Part shown: piece after piece, positions 44,182 through 56,266 of the stretch
Position numbering within the stretch: the stretch's first letter is position 1
How the letters are laid out: every line of letters starts with the position of its first letter
NCBI GenBank assembly: GCA_029449245.1
Contig: JANATF010000002.1
Location: forward strand, 2,356,001 to 2,420,000
Reading direction: 5' to 3'
DNA: 64,000 nucleotides
DNA from: Mortierella alpina
Lineage: Eukaryota > Mortierellomycota > Mortierellomycetes > Mortierellales > Mortierellaceae
The notes under the pieces: model-generated
Told to the model about the DNA's origin: nothing
The model's input: only the letters and a program-made list of their open reading frames with translations
Database searches by the model: none
Translations under genes and position numbers: made by a program

Positions 44182-47100
44182 TCATCGTGCAGCTCCTGAG
44201 GATCTGTTGACGCTACTGACTGTCAGAGGACGTGCCGGCCGTGTGATAGAAGTCGTCGCAACAGCAAGCGCGCGCTGTCGGGTAAGCGGCGACTCGGCAC
44301 TACCTCCAGTAATAGGCGGCAAACTGGCCATGGAGCACTCGACAACATTAGATTGAGACGACTTGCTGTGACGACGCTGTAGACCAGCAGTGCCATTCGA
44401 TTGTTGTATCGGAGTACTTTGTTGCTTATCCTCGTGCAAAGACATCATCGATACTGAGCCTGTGGAGGTAGGTGTAGGCTGCTGCTGTTGGCCTTTTGAG
44501 CCGTCCTTCTCCAGCACAGGCAAGGCACTACCTGAGGGCGCGACAGCCGCTCTTGAACCGCCTTCGCTCTCGCAGGCTTGACGCAAGGACGAAAAGATGA
44601 CAGGAGGAGGAGGAGGAGGAGCGTCTTCATGACGTGTTCCAGTGAACGGAGTAGGCGGAAGTGCGGGCAACGGCATCTCGGGAGGCCGTGGGGACAAGGA
44701 ACTGAAGCCAAACTTCAACGCTGTATCAATTTTCAGTCCTGGTACCATTCTCTTCTTGTTGAGAGCAGGCCTTGAAACCACCGTGCGAGCGGCCATGATG
44801 GGTGGTTTGGAAGCTGTGGTAAGAGTCTTCGAGAACGATGAAAGCCCAAAGGGATCAGAATACCGGTTCTCGCGTCGCGACTCCTTTCCGTTTTGGGCCG
44901 TGTTGAGACTTGCATGGCCACAGTGGTTGAGGGAGGACACGGATGGGTCGTAAAGATCGTCAGGATGCTGAAAGTCTCGATGGGAGGGTGAGAGTGGGTG
45001 AACAGTCCTCTGTCCGGCGGCGCCAACCGATCGCTGTGCAGCAGAGTAGGGTCCGTCGCGAGGGAGAAGTGGAGGCGATTGTTCATCTGGAAAGCGGTAC
45101 TCTGTGAAATCTGGATCGCCAGACAATTCGGGAACCTCTCGCAAAGATTCGGATCCTGTCGAGGTAGGCGAAGGCAGCTCGCCATCTTCAGTAGTCGGAA
45201 CAGTCAAGATCGGGGAGCTCCAGGGCGACGTGATCACCGCGCTGGGAGAGACAAGGACTTGCCTGGGCTGCTGTTGCATCATCAATGGTGGAGGGGGCGG
45301 ACCGCAGAGAAGGCTCTCGGGGATGAATGTAGGCTGGAAGCTGGAGTGAGATTCAGAGGAAGAAGAAGACCTGCGACTCAATCGCACACTTCGGGAGCGC
45401 GAGAGCTTTGACGACGACAAGGCAGCCAGTGTCAAGGGATCGAGACTGTGGCAGGCAGCCCCATCAGAGACAGGTCGACGGCGCTGCTGTTGCAGTGAAG
45501 AGCGATTTCGAGCGATTGGAAGCCCATTGGCGCTACTGCCATAGGAACGCGAGCTGCGGAGACAGGGAGCGATGGATTCACTGCGGCGTCGGGTCATGTA
45601 GGCCGATTGGATCCAGGGCACCTTGATATCAACATCCGGTACAAAGTGGACCAATCGGCTCTGTCCCTCATGCAGGCTGCTCCGGGCTCGGCGTACTCTA
45701 TGTTCACTCTGCTCTTCGGCGCCGTCACCATTCAATGCAGAAAGACTCATCGCGCGCAGTGCCTGCTCCTCTACCGAGATCCTGCTGTGAACGGGCGCGG
45801 TGTGGAGGGGCAAATAGGCTGGACTGTAGTAGTCGAGGATGTGCGACGAATCGCTCTCGTGGCTGTTGGTCGAGTCGCGGTTGGAACCCCTGCTGGTCTC
45901 ACTCGCACTCTCGTCGACCGCTTCGTCCTGCGATGTGCTGACGAGCGAGTCTCGACGGCCTTGGCCATGACGGTAGCGGCCAATGATCTCGACGTTTTCA
46001 AACGCCTTCTCGTCAGAGCTACATTCCTCCTCGCCGTTCGCTTCATCATCGCTTGCAGGTGTACAACAGATCGTCGGGTTGGACCCTGTGCCCATCTTCC
46101 CCAGCAAACTGGATCCATCGCCCTCACCTGCTCTCATGTGTTCACTAGCCATCCGTCTCGGATACTCGTCATCCACATCTCGTTGTCGATCCCGTCCCTG
46201 GTCATTCTTCACAGAAACGACCACCATCCCTTCGTCTTCCTTGCTGATCGTGAAGCGACATTTCTTACTCGACAGTCCACTGCTCTTCTTGTTGACTCTG
46301 TACGCAGACCAAACCCTCCAAAGAACTTGGCCGAGTTGATAAAGCACCAGGCAACCTATCACGAGCATTGCGACGGCTTGTGTCCCCATAATGACCATCC
46401 CAATCACAGTTCTCGAGACCGTGGAGATGGCCGTGTATTCGATCAAGACCGCGAGCAACACCACGTTCAAGACGCGAACACATCCCAGAACAGCGTTCAA
46501 CCGATTAGGGGCTCGATCTGCAAACGGTCGTTTCCAGATCATCAACGCCGCAAACAGGACCTCGACCAACAACAACAGACTTGTCTGGGCCCAAGCATCA
46601 GACGAACCATGATGCCGACCGGGACGTCCACCTCCACCATCGACCAACATGTCGTCCTTGTACCCAAAGCCGCGCCCCTGACCCAGACCTACGATCGCAG
46701 CCTTCAAGATCTGATAGGCCAAGACGGGGATAAAGAACCAATAGGTCGAGAGCAGGTACTGGTCGTACAGCACCCCGTATTTGGATTTCAACCGCTCGTC
46801 AAAGAACAGACTGGCTCCGTCCGCGCGCCAGAGTCGAAGCGAGACAAAACTCACGAGGGCGATAAAGCTCAGGAGCGTCAAGACGGCCATCAGCGTCATG
46901 AACCAAGTATCCGCCAGCGTGAGCTGATAGAACGCCAATGTCGCCACAGCGAAATAGGCCAACAGGATCACACGGAGCATGCCTCCGAGGTAGTAGGAGC
47001 TGAATCGGCGTCGGAACTTTGTGAACTTGCCCGGACGGACGTGCGCATACACCTCGAGCGAGGCTCGGACCACCAACGCTGCAATGGACGTGGTCAACAG

Positions 47101-49087
47101 CAGGATGAGGAAGAGAAAGAGGGAGGTCATGAACAAGTTGTTGGCAGGGATGTGAAGTTGTTGCCCAAAGGACGGAAAGCCTGGAGGACCGAGAGCGGGG
47201 CTAGAGTGAAAGGGATCGTCCAGAGGCCACGGCGACGGGAGCGAGGACGAGGGCGGCGGCGACGGCGGCGCGACCACGGCGCTAGTGGAGGGTGCCCCGA
47301 CTGGGGTATCGAGTGGCTTCATGGTTGAGAGATCGGTGGGTCGGTTCATGAGCGAGTTATCCTGTACAGAGGGGAGCCATTGAGCGCCAACCTGAGGCGG
47401 CGAAGGTGGTGATATTGGCGGTGATATTGGCGACAGCGGGGCTGCGGGTGTGACTGGTGCAGGACTAGATGGGACTGTGGTCGTATCGAGCGGTACTGCC
47501 GCAGGTGCTGCAGGTGCTACAATGGATGGCGGACTGGCTGGCACTGGAGGGACCATGGGAGCCGCCTGGCGCCTTTCAAGCTGATGTGTTGTTTCCTCTC
47601 TCAAATCTGGCAGGGTCATGGTCTCGTAAAGTGATCCCTCGGTTGCTGCGCTTCTACCATGCACCTTTATGGCACGGCTATAAAGTGGCTGATCGACATG
47701 GGAATTCATTGAGCGGAATGCTGCTGTGTGAGCGCCGACCAGTGGCGTACTATTGTTGCCAATAGTCGCACTGGTGCTGTTGCTGGGAGGTGCAGCGCTT
47801 CCACCACTTGCGTCCCCCTCACTGGCGGGTTTTGTCGTGGACGACGAACGTGTAGTCCTGGATCGCAGGCGTTCAATGGTTCGGTTCCAGCTCTCCGCCT
47901 GGATGAGGCCCATGCTCCATCCAAAATTGGCTGTCCACTGACGAAGAAGCGCTGGATATTCCAAGTTCAACGACCCAGACATGACAATAAATTGACAGAA
48001 TGAAACCACGTCCCACACTGACGGAGAAAGCCCAGAGGCGTGATGACCGCCGGCTCCTGGTCCTGGTCCTGCTCTTGCTGCTGCTGATGTAGCGCCACTA
48101 CTGCCCTTGGCGCCTGCTCCGGTTATGACCGAGAGAGGCATGGATGTGAACGCTGCAGCAGACGAGATTGCAGCCAGAACGCCTGTGAAGAGAGTGAGAG
48201 CAACAGCGATTGCGGTCAACGACACAGATGCGATGGTGACGGTGGAGGATTGGGCGCTGACCGTGTTGGTCATGGGTACAGACGCGCAAAGGATGGGCTT
48301 GTTGTCAGAGTCGTATAGTTGGATCATGGCTAGCGCTTCCACGGCCGGTAGTGAGAACAGCTGTTTTGGGAGCTGTGTTGGCAGCAAATCTGGCGCTGGG
48401 AACGACTTTTCAATTGAGAACCTGCCAGCCAGTCTATGAGTCCCAAAGAAAAAAAAAGAGTTGCGACTATTAGAAAAGAGATAGACTGAAAACAACAATT
48501 GACACACAAGCATGCGGAATGGGTTGGAGTGGGGACTACTTACTGAGGAACGAGCGAAGCTGTTTTGGTGATATCCACCATCTGGTCATAAAGTACACGA
48601 TCGTAGGCATTGAGTACAATATGGGCTTTCCAATTGCACATCGGGGCAGCAAAAGGAAACCATGCTTCGTTAGCATCTTGAGCCAGAGACCGCAGAATGG
48701 CACAGCAAAAAAAAAAGTTACTGTTATACCTGATGTCGCGTGAAGTTCGACTTTGGAGGATCCATCTGCGGTCAACATGATCATGTTTGACTGTGCATTG
48801 TACAAAAGTGCAAGGTTATCGAGTTGGACTCCATCCCCATCTGGCTCCCCACCTCTTGAAGATGATGTTGAGGATGCAGAACAAGGCCGGAATCCAAGAG
48901 AATGAATGATGTTGCCGGAAGAAACCACGTTGCTATCAACAGCATTCTGTATAGGGTTGGATGTTGGATCAACGGCGGCAGCGGCAGCAGGCTTTGCTGA
49001 AGAGAAAGAGGCGATTAGCAACAGCACCACCCCTATTGAAAGAACGCGGATGTTGTGCCTCGCGCAGGTGTTGCGAGATTGTGACAT
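44182..49087 (-). CDS. TRP-like membrane protein (FLC/Pkd2 family)
   Basis: Fungal TRP-like family (S. cerevisiae Flc1-3, S. pombe Pkd2), linked to calcium flux and wall integrity. Three exons (49087-48730, 48625-48544, 48433-44182) give 1563 residues. A signal peptide (about 14-33) precedes an ML-like lumenal domain (HIVLNAYDRVLYDQMVDITK). Two hydrophobic helices follow (VTIASVSLTAIAVALTLFTG and WDVVSFCQFIVM). A proline-rich insert (about residues 420-560) then separates them from the main bundle: NNLFMTSLFLFLILLLTTSI, GGMLRVILLAYFAVATLAFY, LMAVLTLLSFIALVSFVSLR, YWFFIPVLAYQILKA, RVLNVVLLAVLIEYTAI, MVIMGTQAVAMLVIGCLVLY. The last about 650 residues are cytoplasmic, Ser/Arg/Pro-rich. The exon 1/2 junction uses an AAAG acceptor 32 bases below a TGCTAAC branch site; only that choice keeps phase. 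Confidence 0.83.
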
Positions 49088-50513
49088 TCTGAATTGGTTT
49101 TTTTTTCACGCCTTGAGTGTAAAACGTATGGGAGAAGTTGGGTCTTTGAGAGGTGAATCTATGAACATAGGTCGGATACTGAAGCCATTTGTGAGCAGTG
49201 AACGAGAGATGGCAGACGCGCCAAAAGCTGGGGAACTTGTTTTGAGGGTCGGGAATGACAAGTACAATGAGTTCGTAGGGTTGCAAAAGGTATACAATCA
49301 ATGAAGAAAAATGAGAGTAGATTCACCAGCAAGGTGTTGACCAGAAGCACAACTCAATGTTCGCCAGACAGAAAAAAAAAAGAACAAAAAAGGTGTGCAG
49401 GATCCAGGAGGTGCTCTGACCAATATATAACATGGTAACGGCGCCTAGAACTGGGCTAAATTTTCCTTTTGCCACTCTTTTCTTGCCACCTCTGGGTAGC
49501 CCCCGAGCAACAAGACAAACCCATTTGTCCTGTACTATTCGCGTCAATACCAACCCTCCAGCTCCATTGAAGATGTCTCGTGAAAAAATCGAGGCGATTC
49601 CGGAAGAGAACCGTGCCTAAACAAGATAAAAGCAACAGGTGTTTTTCAAAGCTCGCGCGTACCGAGCCTTTGGATAGATCAAATGTGAGAGTGAAGCAGC
49701 ACTCAAAAAGTACGTCCTGGATAGAACCCATTTCATCCCAACACCTTTTTTTTCGTATGCGAATCTACGTCTTACGCTTTGCAGTTCGTTCTTACAAAAC
49801 AGGACATTGGGCTCCCTGCCTCCGCTTGGGACCATGCTAAAACACTGTCATAGGCTTGGTGTTCGAAACGTATTTAGGCAACAAAAGATGAACGACCCTC
49901 TAGGATGGATGGGAAGGTTGACAAAATTGACGGGGAGCAAGATAAACGGAGCAGCGCTGGACACGATATCAACGCGTCGTGAGCTAGAGCAACCGGAAAC
50001 AAGGAGGCGATCGACCTCTACTTTTTGGAAGACGGTCCAGGCTTGATCCTGATCCTGCAAAAAATGTTGACCCCTTTCTTACATAAACCATGGAAGAAGC
50101 GAGACTAGAAGCCGTTGAAAAGAAATGCGCGAGGACGAGGGTTTACGTTCTTTCGTCCTGCCCACGTCAAATGAAAATAGTGGACGTGCTTTGATGAACA
50201 GACGCGTGAACTACATGGTCAAAAGGCCAAACGATGTCCAATAAAATCGTTTGACAGCCACCGTTCAATATTTCTTCCATATGCACCATGGCAAGGGCGT
50301 TCGCTCCACCTCTTTGTGCCCCTGACCAAAATCGTGCACTCTGAGTTACACAAGGATGAAAGGCGAAGACCTGTATTTTCTCGCCACACATCGCTGCACA
50401 TTTCTTTTCTTCTTCAATAACACCCACGTCCTCTCATCTTGTCCACTATCATTCTTCACAAGTATTCTCTGACACCATAAAGAAAAGCTATTCCTTCATA
50501 TTCGTCAGACATC
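49088..50513. other. Long divergent spacer, with a possible small spliced gene
   Basis: 1.4 kb between the TRP-like gene (-) and the kinase gene (+). A short plus frame (49573-49620, MSREKIEAIPEENRA) and a later one (about 49854-50046, containing MNDPLGWMGRLTKLTG and ELEQPETRRRST) look somewhat protein-like, but I found no splice path joining them in phase and no family. I leave them uncalled. Confidence 0.4.
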
Positions 50514-53030
50514 ATGTTATCCTGGTCACTCAATTACAGGGTATGTTAAAGCCATAATGTACATTGACTTTGATCATAGGGCTTGTTAGTAATACGCAAC
50601 TGCTTCTGCACTCTCTCTCTGTCTTTCTTTCTACCCCTCCTCCTCTAGACAGACGTCATTGAGCTGAAAGAAAAGATTGGTGGTGGTGCTCAAGCAGAAA
50701 TCTTCAAAGCAAAGTGCGGACTCGACGACGTTGCAGTCAAGAGGTTCCTCGACTCGACCCACAAGAGCACAAAACAAGAAGTCGAGATCATCAAGAATCT
50801 CACTCACGTCCACATTGTCCAGTTCTACCATGTTCATCACGACATGATTGTCATGGAGCACGTCGAAGGAGGCAGTCTGGCCGATGCGATCAAGAGGAAG
50901 GATCTCAAGAGTTGGGAAATCAAGACCCAAATTGCCAAAGACATCTCACTCGGACTGGCCTATCTTCATTCCCAGGGTATCATCCATGCCGACATCAAGA
51001 GCTCCAATATTCTCCTCACTCTGCACAAAGAGGCCAAAATATGTGACTTTGGACTTGCGATGCGAGATGGCGAGACTGGTGTAAGAGGAGGAGGAGGAGG
51101 CACCCTTCAGTGGATGGCGCCAGAGTTGCTACAGAATCCGCCGCTGCACACAAGCAAGTCTGATGTTTATGCATTAGGAATGGTCATGTGGGAGATGGCG
51201 TCCGAGTCCACGCAGCCCTACCGAGAGCACACTCCCCATGGAGTTACTAGTTGCATATTGAACGGCATCCTTGAGGAATATCCAGACGACACGCCAAAAG
51301 CCTACGCGACTTGCATTGAGATGTGCTGGAGATCAAGACCTACAGAGAGACCCGCCGCCGTGGAGATGCTTCCAGATGCCATCCCTTCATCGCAAGGAAA
51401 GATCGTCGAAGAACCGAGAAGTGCGAGGGACCACAAGGAAAAATCACATTTTCTCAAGAGCCTGGAGCAGTATCTCAAGCCTAGCGAGACCACAAGGCTC
51501 ACAGAAATACTCAAGAACGGCGGCATGCTTCCAAGAAAGGGCAGGACGATGAACTGGTTTGATACCTCTACCGGTGGCAATGAATCAGCAAGGGCCATGT
51601 TCAAGATGGGTAGCATGTACTATTATGGTAGGGAGGTCGAGCAAGATCATGAAAAGGCCATGGAGTGGTACCTTGCCGCGAGCGAGGCCGGAGTGCCTTT
51701 GGCAATGCTCAAAATTAGTCAGATGTATCAGCTTGGTCGTGGCGTGGAACAGGATGACAGAAAGGCGGCATCGTGGTATCGCAAGGCAGAGGAGACAATG
51801 AATGAGCAAGAAAAGTTCAACAACTGCATAGTCCACCACGATAATGGCGTCTCAGAACATCACACAAGAACGATGGATTGGTTCAACAACACTTTTGGGG
51901 ATGGAGTTACAGCCGCCAAACTCAGCATTGGTAACACGTACTATCATGGTAAAGACCTGAAGCAAGACTACTGCAAGGCTTTGGAGTGGTATCGCAAAGC
52001 AAGCAATGCTGGGAATGCTAGTGCCATGTTCATCATCGGGGCCATGTACCAGGATGGTGACGGGGTTGAGCAAGACTACAGTATCGCTATGGAGTGGTAT
52101 CTCAAGGCAAGCGATGCTGGAGATGATGCTGCCATGCTCCACATCGGCATCATGTACTATCAGGGTGAAGGCGTTGCGCAGGACAACGACCTGGCTATGG
52201 AGTGGCTTCTCAAAGCAAGCGATCTTGGCAATGATGCTGCCATGGCCCTCATTGGTGATAGTTACCAACATGGCGTTGGTATTGAGCAGGACTACGATAA
52301 AGCTATGGATTGGTACCTCGAAGCAAGTGCAGTTGGAAATGAGATTGCCTCGTGCTGCATCGGTGTCATGTATCAGTTTGGTCAAGGTGTCGAGCAGGAC
52401 TACGGGAAGGCTATGGAATTTTATCTTGATGCAGCAGACGCCGGGAATGCCATTGCTATGTGCAGGCTAGGGAACATGTACGTCGGTGGTCTTGGTGTTG
52501 AGGAGGACGACGGCAGGGCCCTAGAGTGGTATCTCAAAGCATGCGACGCTGGAGATGTGGCTTCCTTGACCATGGCCGGCATCTTCTACCACAGCGGTCG
52601 AGTTGTTAAGCAGGACTACAGCCAGGCTCTGGAGTTGTACCGTAAAGCAGCAGATGCCGGAGAATTCATCGCCATGGCCAACCTCTGCGGCATGTATTAC
52701 AGTGGGGAAGGTGTTGAACGGGACTACGGCAAGGCTATGGAGTTGGCTCACAAAGCGAGCGAGGGTGGAATTGTTGCTGCCACGTTCCTCGTGGGTCTTA
52801 TGTTCAATAACGGTGAGGGTGTCGATCAGGATTACGGTCAAGCAATGGAATGGTATCTTAGAGCAAGCGAGGGTGGAAGTTCTGAAGCCATGCTCAGGAT
52901 CGGCGATCTGTATAGGGATGGGAAAGGATGTTTGAAGGATCAAAGCCTTGCTCTGGAATGGTATGTCAAAGCGTGCGAGGCGGGATCAGCAGAGGCAAAT
53001 GCTCGAATCAAAGAGATGCAGGATGAGTGA
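50514..53030 (+). CDS. Protein kinase fused to Sel1-like repeats
   Basis: Probable Ser/Thr (TKL-like) kinase with a repeat scaffold. Two exons (50514-50540, 50649-53030) give 802 residues. The kinase (about 10-290) has a degenerate glycine loop (IGGGAQAEIF), the ATP lysine in DVAVKRF (K40), HADIKSSN with D124 and N129, DFG at 142-144, a Gly-rich activation loop (RGGGGG), WMAPEL and the late RPAAVEM. The HRD arginine is replaced by Ala. After a linker, twelve Sel1 repeats of about 36 residues run from about 325 to 795, each like GxMYxxGxGVEQDYxKAMEW. Sel1 repeats are protein-binding solenoids. TKL kinases with Sel1 repeats are abundant in Glomeromycotina and Mortierellomycotina as I recall; the partner is unknown. 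A nine-codon first exon is inferred from a good donor and phase. Confidence 0.87.
51604..52998 (+). repeat. Twelve Sel1-like repeats (about 108 bp each)
   Basis: In-frame solenoid units inside the kinase gene, each with the Gly-Val-Glu-Gln-Asp-Tyr and Ala-Met-Glu-Trp core. Unlike the HEAT array in the NACHT gene, copies here have diverged at many positions, and the third is separated by a 25-residue insert. Confidence 0.85.
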
Positions 53031-53294
53031 GTCTGTGCCGGTGTTGAGCTCTGTGGACCAGAGAGTTTTTCATTCAGGCCCTTGCACATGGATATGCTTA
53101 CTCTTATAAAGATCTGAACAGTTGTATAGTGAAGGCGATGAACTTTTTTTTTATATCGGTCGACGAGCAAGCGACTCAAAGGGCTCGCCGATCATTGCTT
53201 TATTGCTGTATACCCGGGTATATGTTTCTAGCATATGGTCGTGATGACGGATGTGTAGCAACTAGCAAGCGTGTCATTCTTGATCACTGTCGTT

Positions 53295-54605
53295 TCAAAG
53301 TTCGTTCCTGTCTTCGTCGTTGGCGATCTTGTCAGCTGCGCGTCTCTGAGCTCGGGCAATTCTGGAAACACGGCTGTCACGCTTCTCTAGGACCTTCTCG
53401 GCCGCCTTGGGCACTTCCTCCACAACAGCATCCTCGACAGTCTCTTCATTTTCAGAAAGAGAGCTCATGCTATCGCCCGCGCCATCCCTGATGATCGGGG
53501 GCGGGCTATGATGTGCAATAGCGGGGGTTCCTGATGGTGCAGCGGTTGTGGTGGTGGCAGGCTTGGGTTTAAAAATATCACCAATGATGTCCCAAAAATT
53601 TGGGACGTGCGATGGGGTTGGAGTAGGGGATGGGCTGATCTGTGGGTGCTTTTTGGGAGGGAACAACCAGTCAAAGGGCCCCGGTAGTGGAGTCGGGGTC
53701 GGGGCACCCTTCACTAGACCACCTAGGAGAGCACTGAGAAAAGGTCCAATAACAGGGATCGAGCTGACAATATCAAGAGGTCCGTTGGGGCTAACAGGAC
53801 AGCTCGAGTTGGGGTGTGGGTTGGATGCGAGCACATCCAAGAAGCTGACATAAAAGCAGATGTTCTGAAGGACGTGGATGACACTCAGGAACCCAGGCAC
53901 TGCAGGAATAAAAGTCAAGATATCAAGAATACCCTCGGATCCGAAATCACCCTTCTTTGCGTTCTGGCTGGACATGAACCCGCCAGCACTGTTATTTGGT
54001 ACATATGGGTATCCGTTGAAGATCACAAATGTTAGAGTTATTAGTTATTGTCAACCAACGCGCATTGACCAAAATAACCTGCATTATGATCAGGTAAAAA
54101 CAAAAAAAAAGAAATAGACGAGGACCTACACTGCAAAGTTGACGCGTTCCGTCAGGTCCAGAGAACCGCACATGCAGGAAGCAGCGACCTCGCCTAGAGT
54201 CGCACCCGATGGATTCAGGCATCCCAAAGTCGACTCTTCACCAATATCCTCTGGCGCGACGCGCTCCTTGCAAGCTGCAGCACAGAGCGCGCCAAAGGCA
54301 GTGCAATAACCCTCCATACTTGTCACCAGAGGCTCGAGCTGCTGAATGGGCAACTTGGTCAAGATCTGCGAAATACCCTGTCTCGCAAGTTCGATCTGCT
54401 CAGGGGTCATGTCATTGGGAGGTCCATACTGCGTCGGATCATCCTGTTGCTTGTCGGATGCGGTTGGAGGCTCAGAGGCGGTCGCCTGGTTGGGTTGCTC
54501 TTGCTGCTGTTGTTGTTGCTGCTGCTGCTCTACATCTTGCTGCTGCTGTGCACAAACGAGGGCGAGACACGCGGTCAGAACGATAGCAGAGGTGAAAATC
54601 CTCAT
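53295..54605 (-). CDS. Secreted polyQ/Pro-rich protein, family not recognised
   Basis: Two exons (54605-54130, 53988-53295) give 389 residues. A signal peptide (MRIFTSAIVLTACLALVCA) leads into a Gln-rich stretch (two runs, up to nine Gln), then a Cys-containing helical part (GYCTAFGALCAAACKERV, SCMCGSLDLTERVNFAV). The second exon adds a hydrophobic patch (FLSVIHVLQNICFYVSFLDV), a Pro/Thr-rich linker (TPTPLPGPFDWLFPPKK) and a charged, acidic to basic C terminus. The junction (donor GTAGGT, acceptor AACAG) is the only one I found that keeps phase. No family is recognised; an extracellular or wall-associated role is inferred from the signal peptide alone. Confidence 0.65.
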
Positions 54606-55033
54606 GGCTGTTTTTGCTGCTTATGCTGATAGGGGAGATTGCACGGAGGGAAGGTAGGCGCTGCAGTAAAAAGAAGAAAAATGATGATGCCTTTAAGTAC
54701 TAAACGGCCCATGAAGTCTTTCTTGGTCGCGTAGGGAATCGTTGCATGGAGGTATGCGCGTGCGTGTGCAGTTACAGATGCTCTAGGTGTGGTCCTGATG
54801 GGCACTAATAAAAAAACGTTGTGTGCATTAAAAAAAAAAACGATCCCCCTCACTTCGGTGGACATCGTTCATTGGTTGCATGCAACGGACGTGTGTCTGT
54901 GTGCGGTGTTGTGTGCGACCGTCGAATCGAAATTGGGTCAACCTCGCACGACTTTTTCGTATTCTCGATTCCTTGTTCTCATCATCCACATCCACATTCC
55001 CATCCACACACACTAAATCACCCATCCATCACC
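54606..55033. promoter_or_regulatory. Divergent spacer between two secretory-pathway genes
   Basis: 428 bases between the polyQ secreted protein (-) and the ER FKBP (+). A homopolymer A run lies at about 54831-54840. No TATA box is evident. Confidence 0.4.
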
Positions 55034-55877
55034 ATGAAGATTTTCGCTACCCTCGCTGCCAGCGCCGTCCTCCTCGCGGCTCAGGTTATGGCTTATGAAG
55101 CCCCCCAAGAACTCGTCATCGGTAATATGGGCTATCCGACGATCCGTTGCTGTTCCAAACTTGACAACACTTGGGTGTATCTCTTTTGCTCCCCCACCTA
55201 CTACACAGCTCTGAAGCGTGCCTTCGTAAACGAATCGTAATCATCCGCTAGACGAAATGACACTGACTATCGATCTTGCCTTTGTAAACCTCTATGGTGA
55301 CTCTTGTCGTCAACCCGTACAGATGTCCTCTTCAAGCCTGAAGGCTGCACCAACGTCTCCAAGCCCGGGTACGTAATATCGAGTGTAAAAGCTCGCCCCT
55401 CTTGTAAAAAAAAAGAGTCTTGCTGTACAATACTGTGGACGAGGGTCATAAGAACTAACACCTGCCGTTTCGTGCTTTTAGTGACAAGCTGTCGATGCAC
55501 TACACCGGTACCCTTCACAAGACAGGCGCCAAGTTTGATTCGAGCTTGGATCGTGGACGTACTTTCGACTTCACTCTCGGTAACGTTTGGTTTCTGTCAC
55601 AGTTTTTTTAGATCACTTTACGTCGTTGCGCTTTCGGAACATAATGCAGAAAAAAAATTCACACTCTTCATTCAATCGACTCTTCATAGGCGCTGGTCAG
55701 GTCATCAAGGGATGGGATCAGGGCTTGGAGAAGATGTGCGTGGGTGAGAAGAGAAAGCTCACGATCCCCTCTAGCTTGGGTTACGGCAGCCGCTCCATGG
55801 GAAGCGCCATTCCCGCCAACTCAGCCCTGGACTTTGAAGTGGAGCTCGTTAGGATCAACGGAAAGGATGAGCTGTAA
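55034..55877 (+). CDS. FPR2: ER-lumenal FKBP-type peptidyl-prolyl isomerase (FKBP2/FPR2 type)
   Basis: Proline isomerase that assists folding in the ER. Four exons (55034-55121, 55323-55368, 55482-55579, 55690-55877) give 139 residues. A signal peptide ([20 protein letters not shown]) precedes the FKBP fold: [80 protein letters not shown] and [12 protein letters not shown]506-pocket residues by family (Tyr in HYTG, FD, GQVIKGW, Tyr in LGYG) are all present. The protein ends KDEL, an ER-retrieval signal. Many fungi use HDEL, so KDEL is a small point of note. Confidence 0.93.
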
Positions 55878-56266
55878 ATATCGTTCTAGTCATACATCTT
55901 TGAACTCCATCAACAAATATAAAGAAAGTGCAAGCAACGCGTTTATCAAGTCAATCCCCTCCTCGTTGTCATGAGCAAATGTGCCGAGAAAGAGATATTT
56001 CTCTGTATGATTGCCTGTCCCACCATATTGTTTCCACGAAAGAGTGCATTGCGACGAACAAACAGGAACCATAATCATTCATTCTGTTGGTCTATTGTAC
56101 AATTGAGTTGGCTGTTGCTTGGTAGGTGTTGATGTGCGTACACGAAGGAAGGTCGAGAGGTCGTGGTGCGGGAATAATTGGTGAGATCGCATTGAGCCAT
56201 ATTACAGCATCCATCAAATTTTATCCTCGCATGTCCTCGCAAGTCCACCATTTTCGCGAAATCAGA
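55878..56266. other. Intergenic, convergent 3' ends
   Basis: 390 bases between the FKBP stop (+) and the STYX-like stop (-). No open frame or repeat of note. Confidence 0.5.

Noticed and set aside
45607-47328. 573-codon plus-strand frame
   Set aside because: Antisense to the membrane-helix region of the TRP-like gene, with no family-like sequence; composition shadow.
48536-48733. Reading exon 1 of the TRP-like gene straight through
   Set aside because: It loses the ML-like domain and ends early. The in-phase splice 48730/48625 restores a continuous protein.
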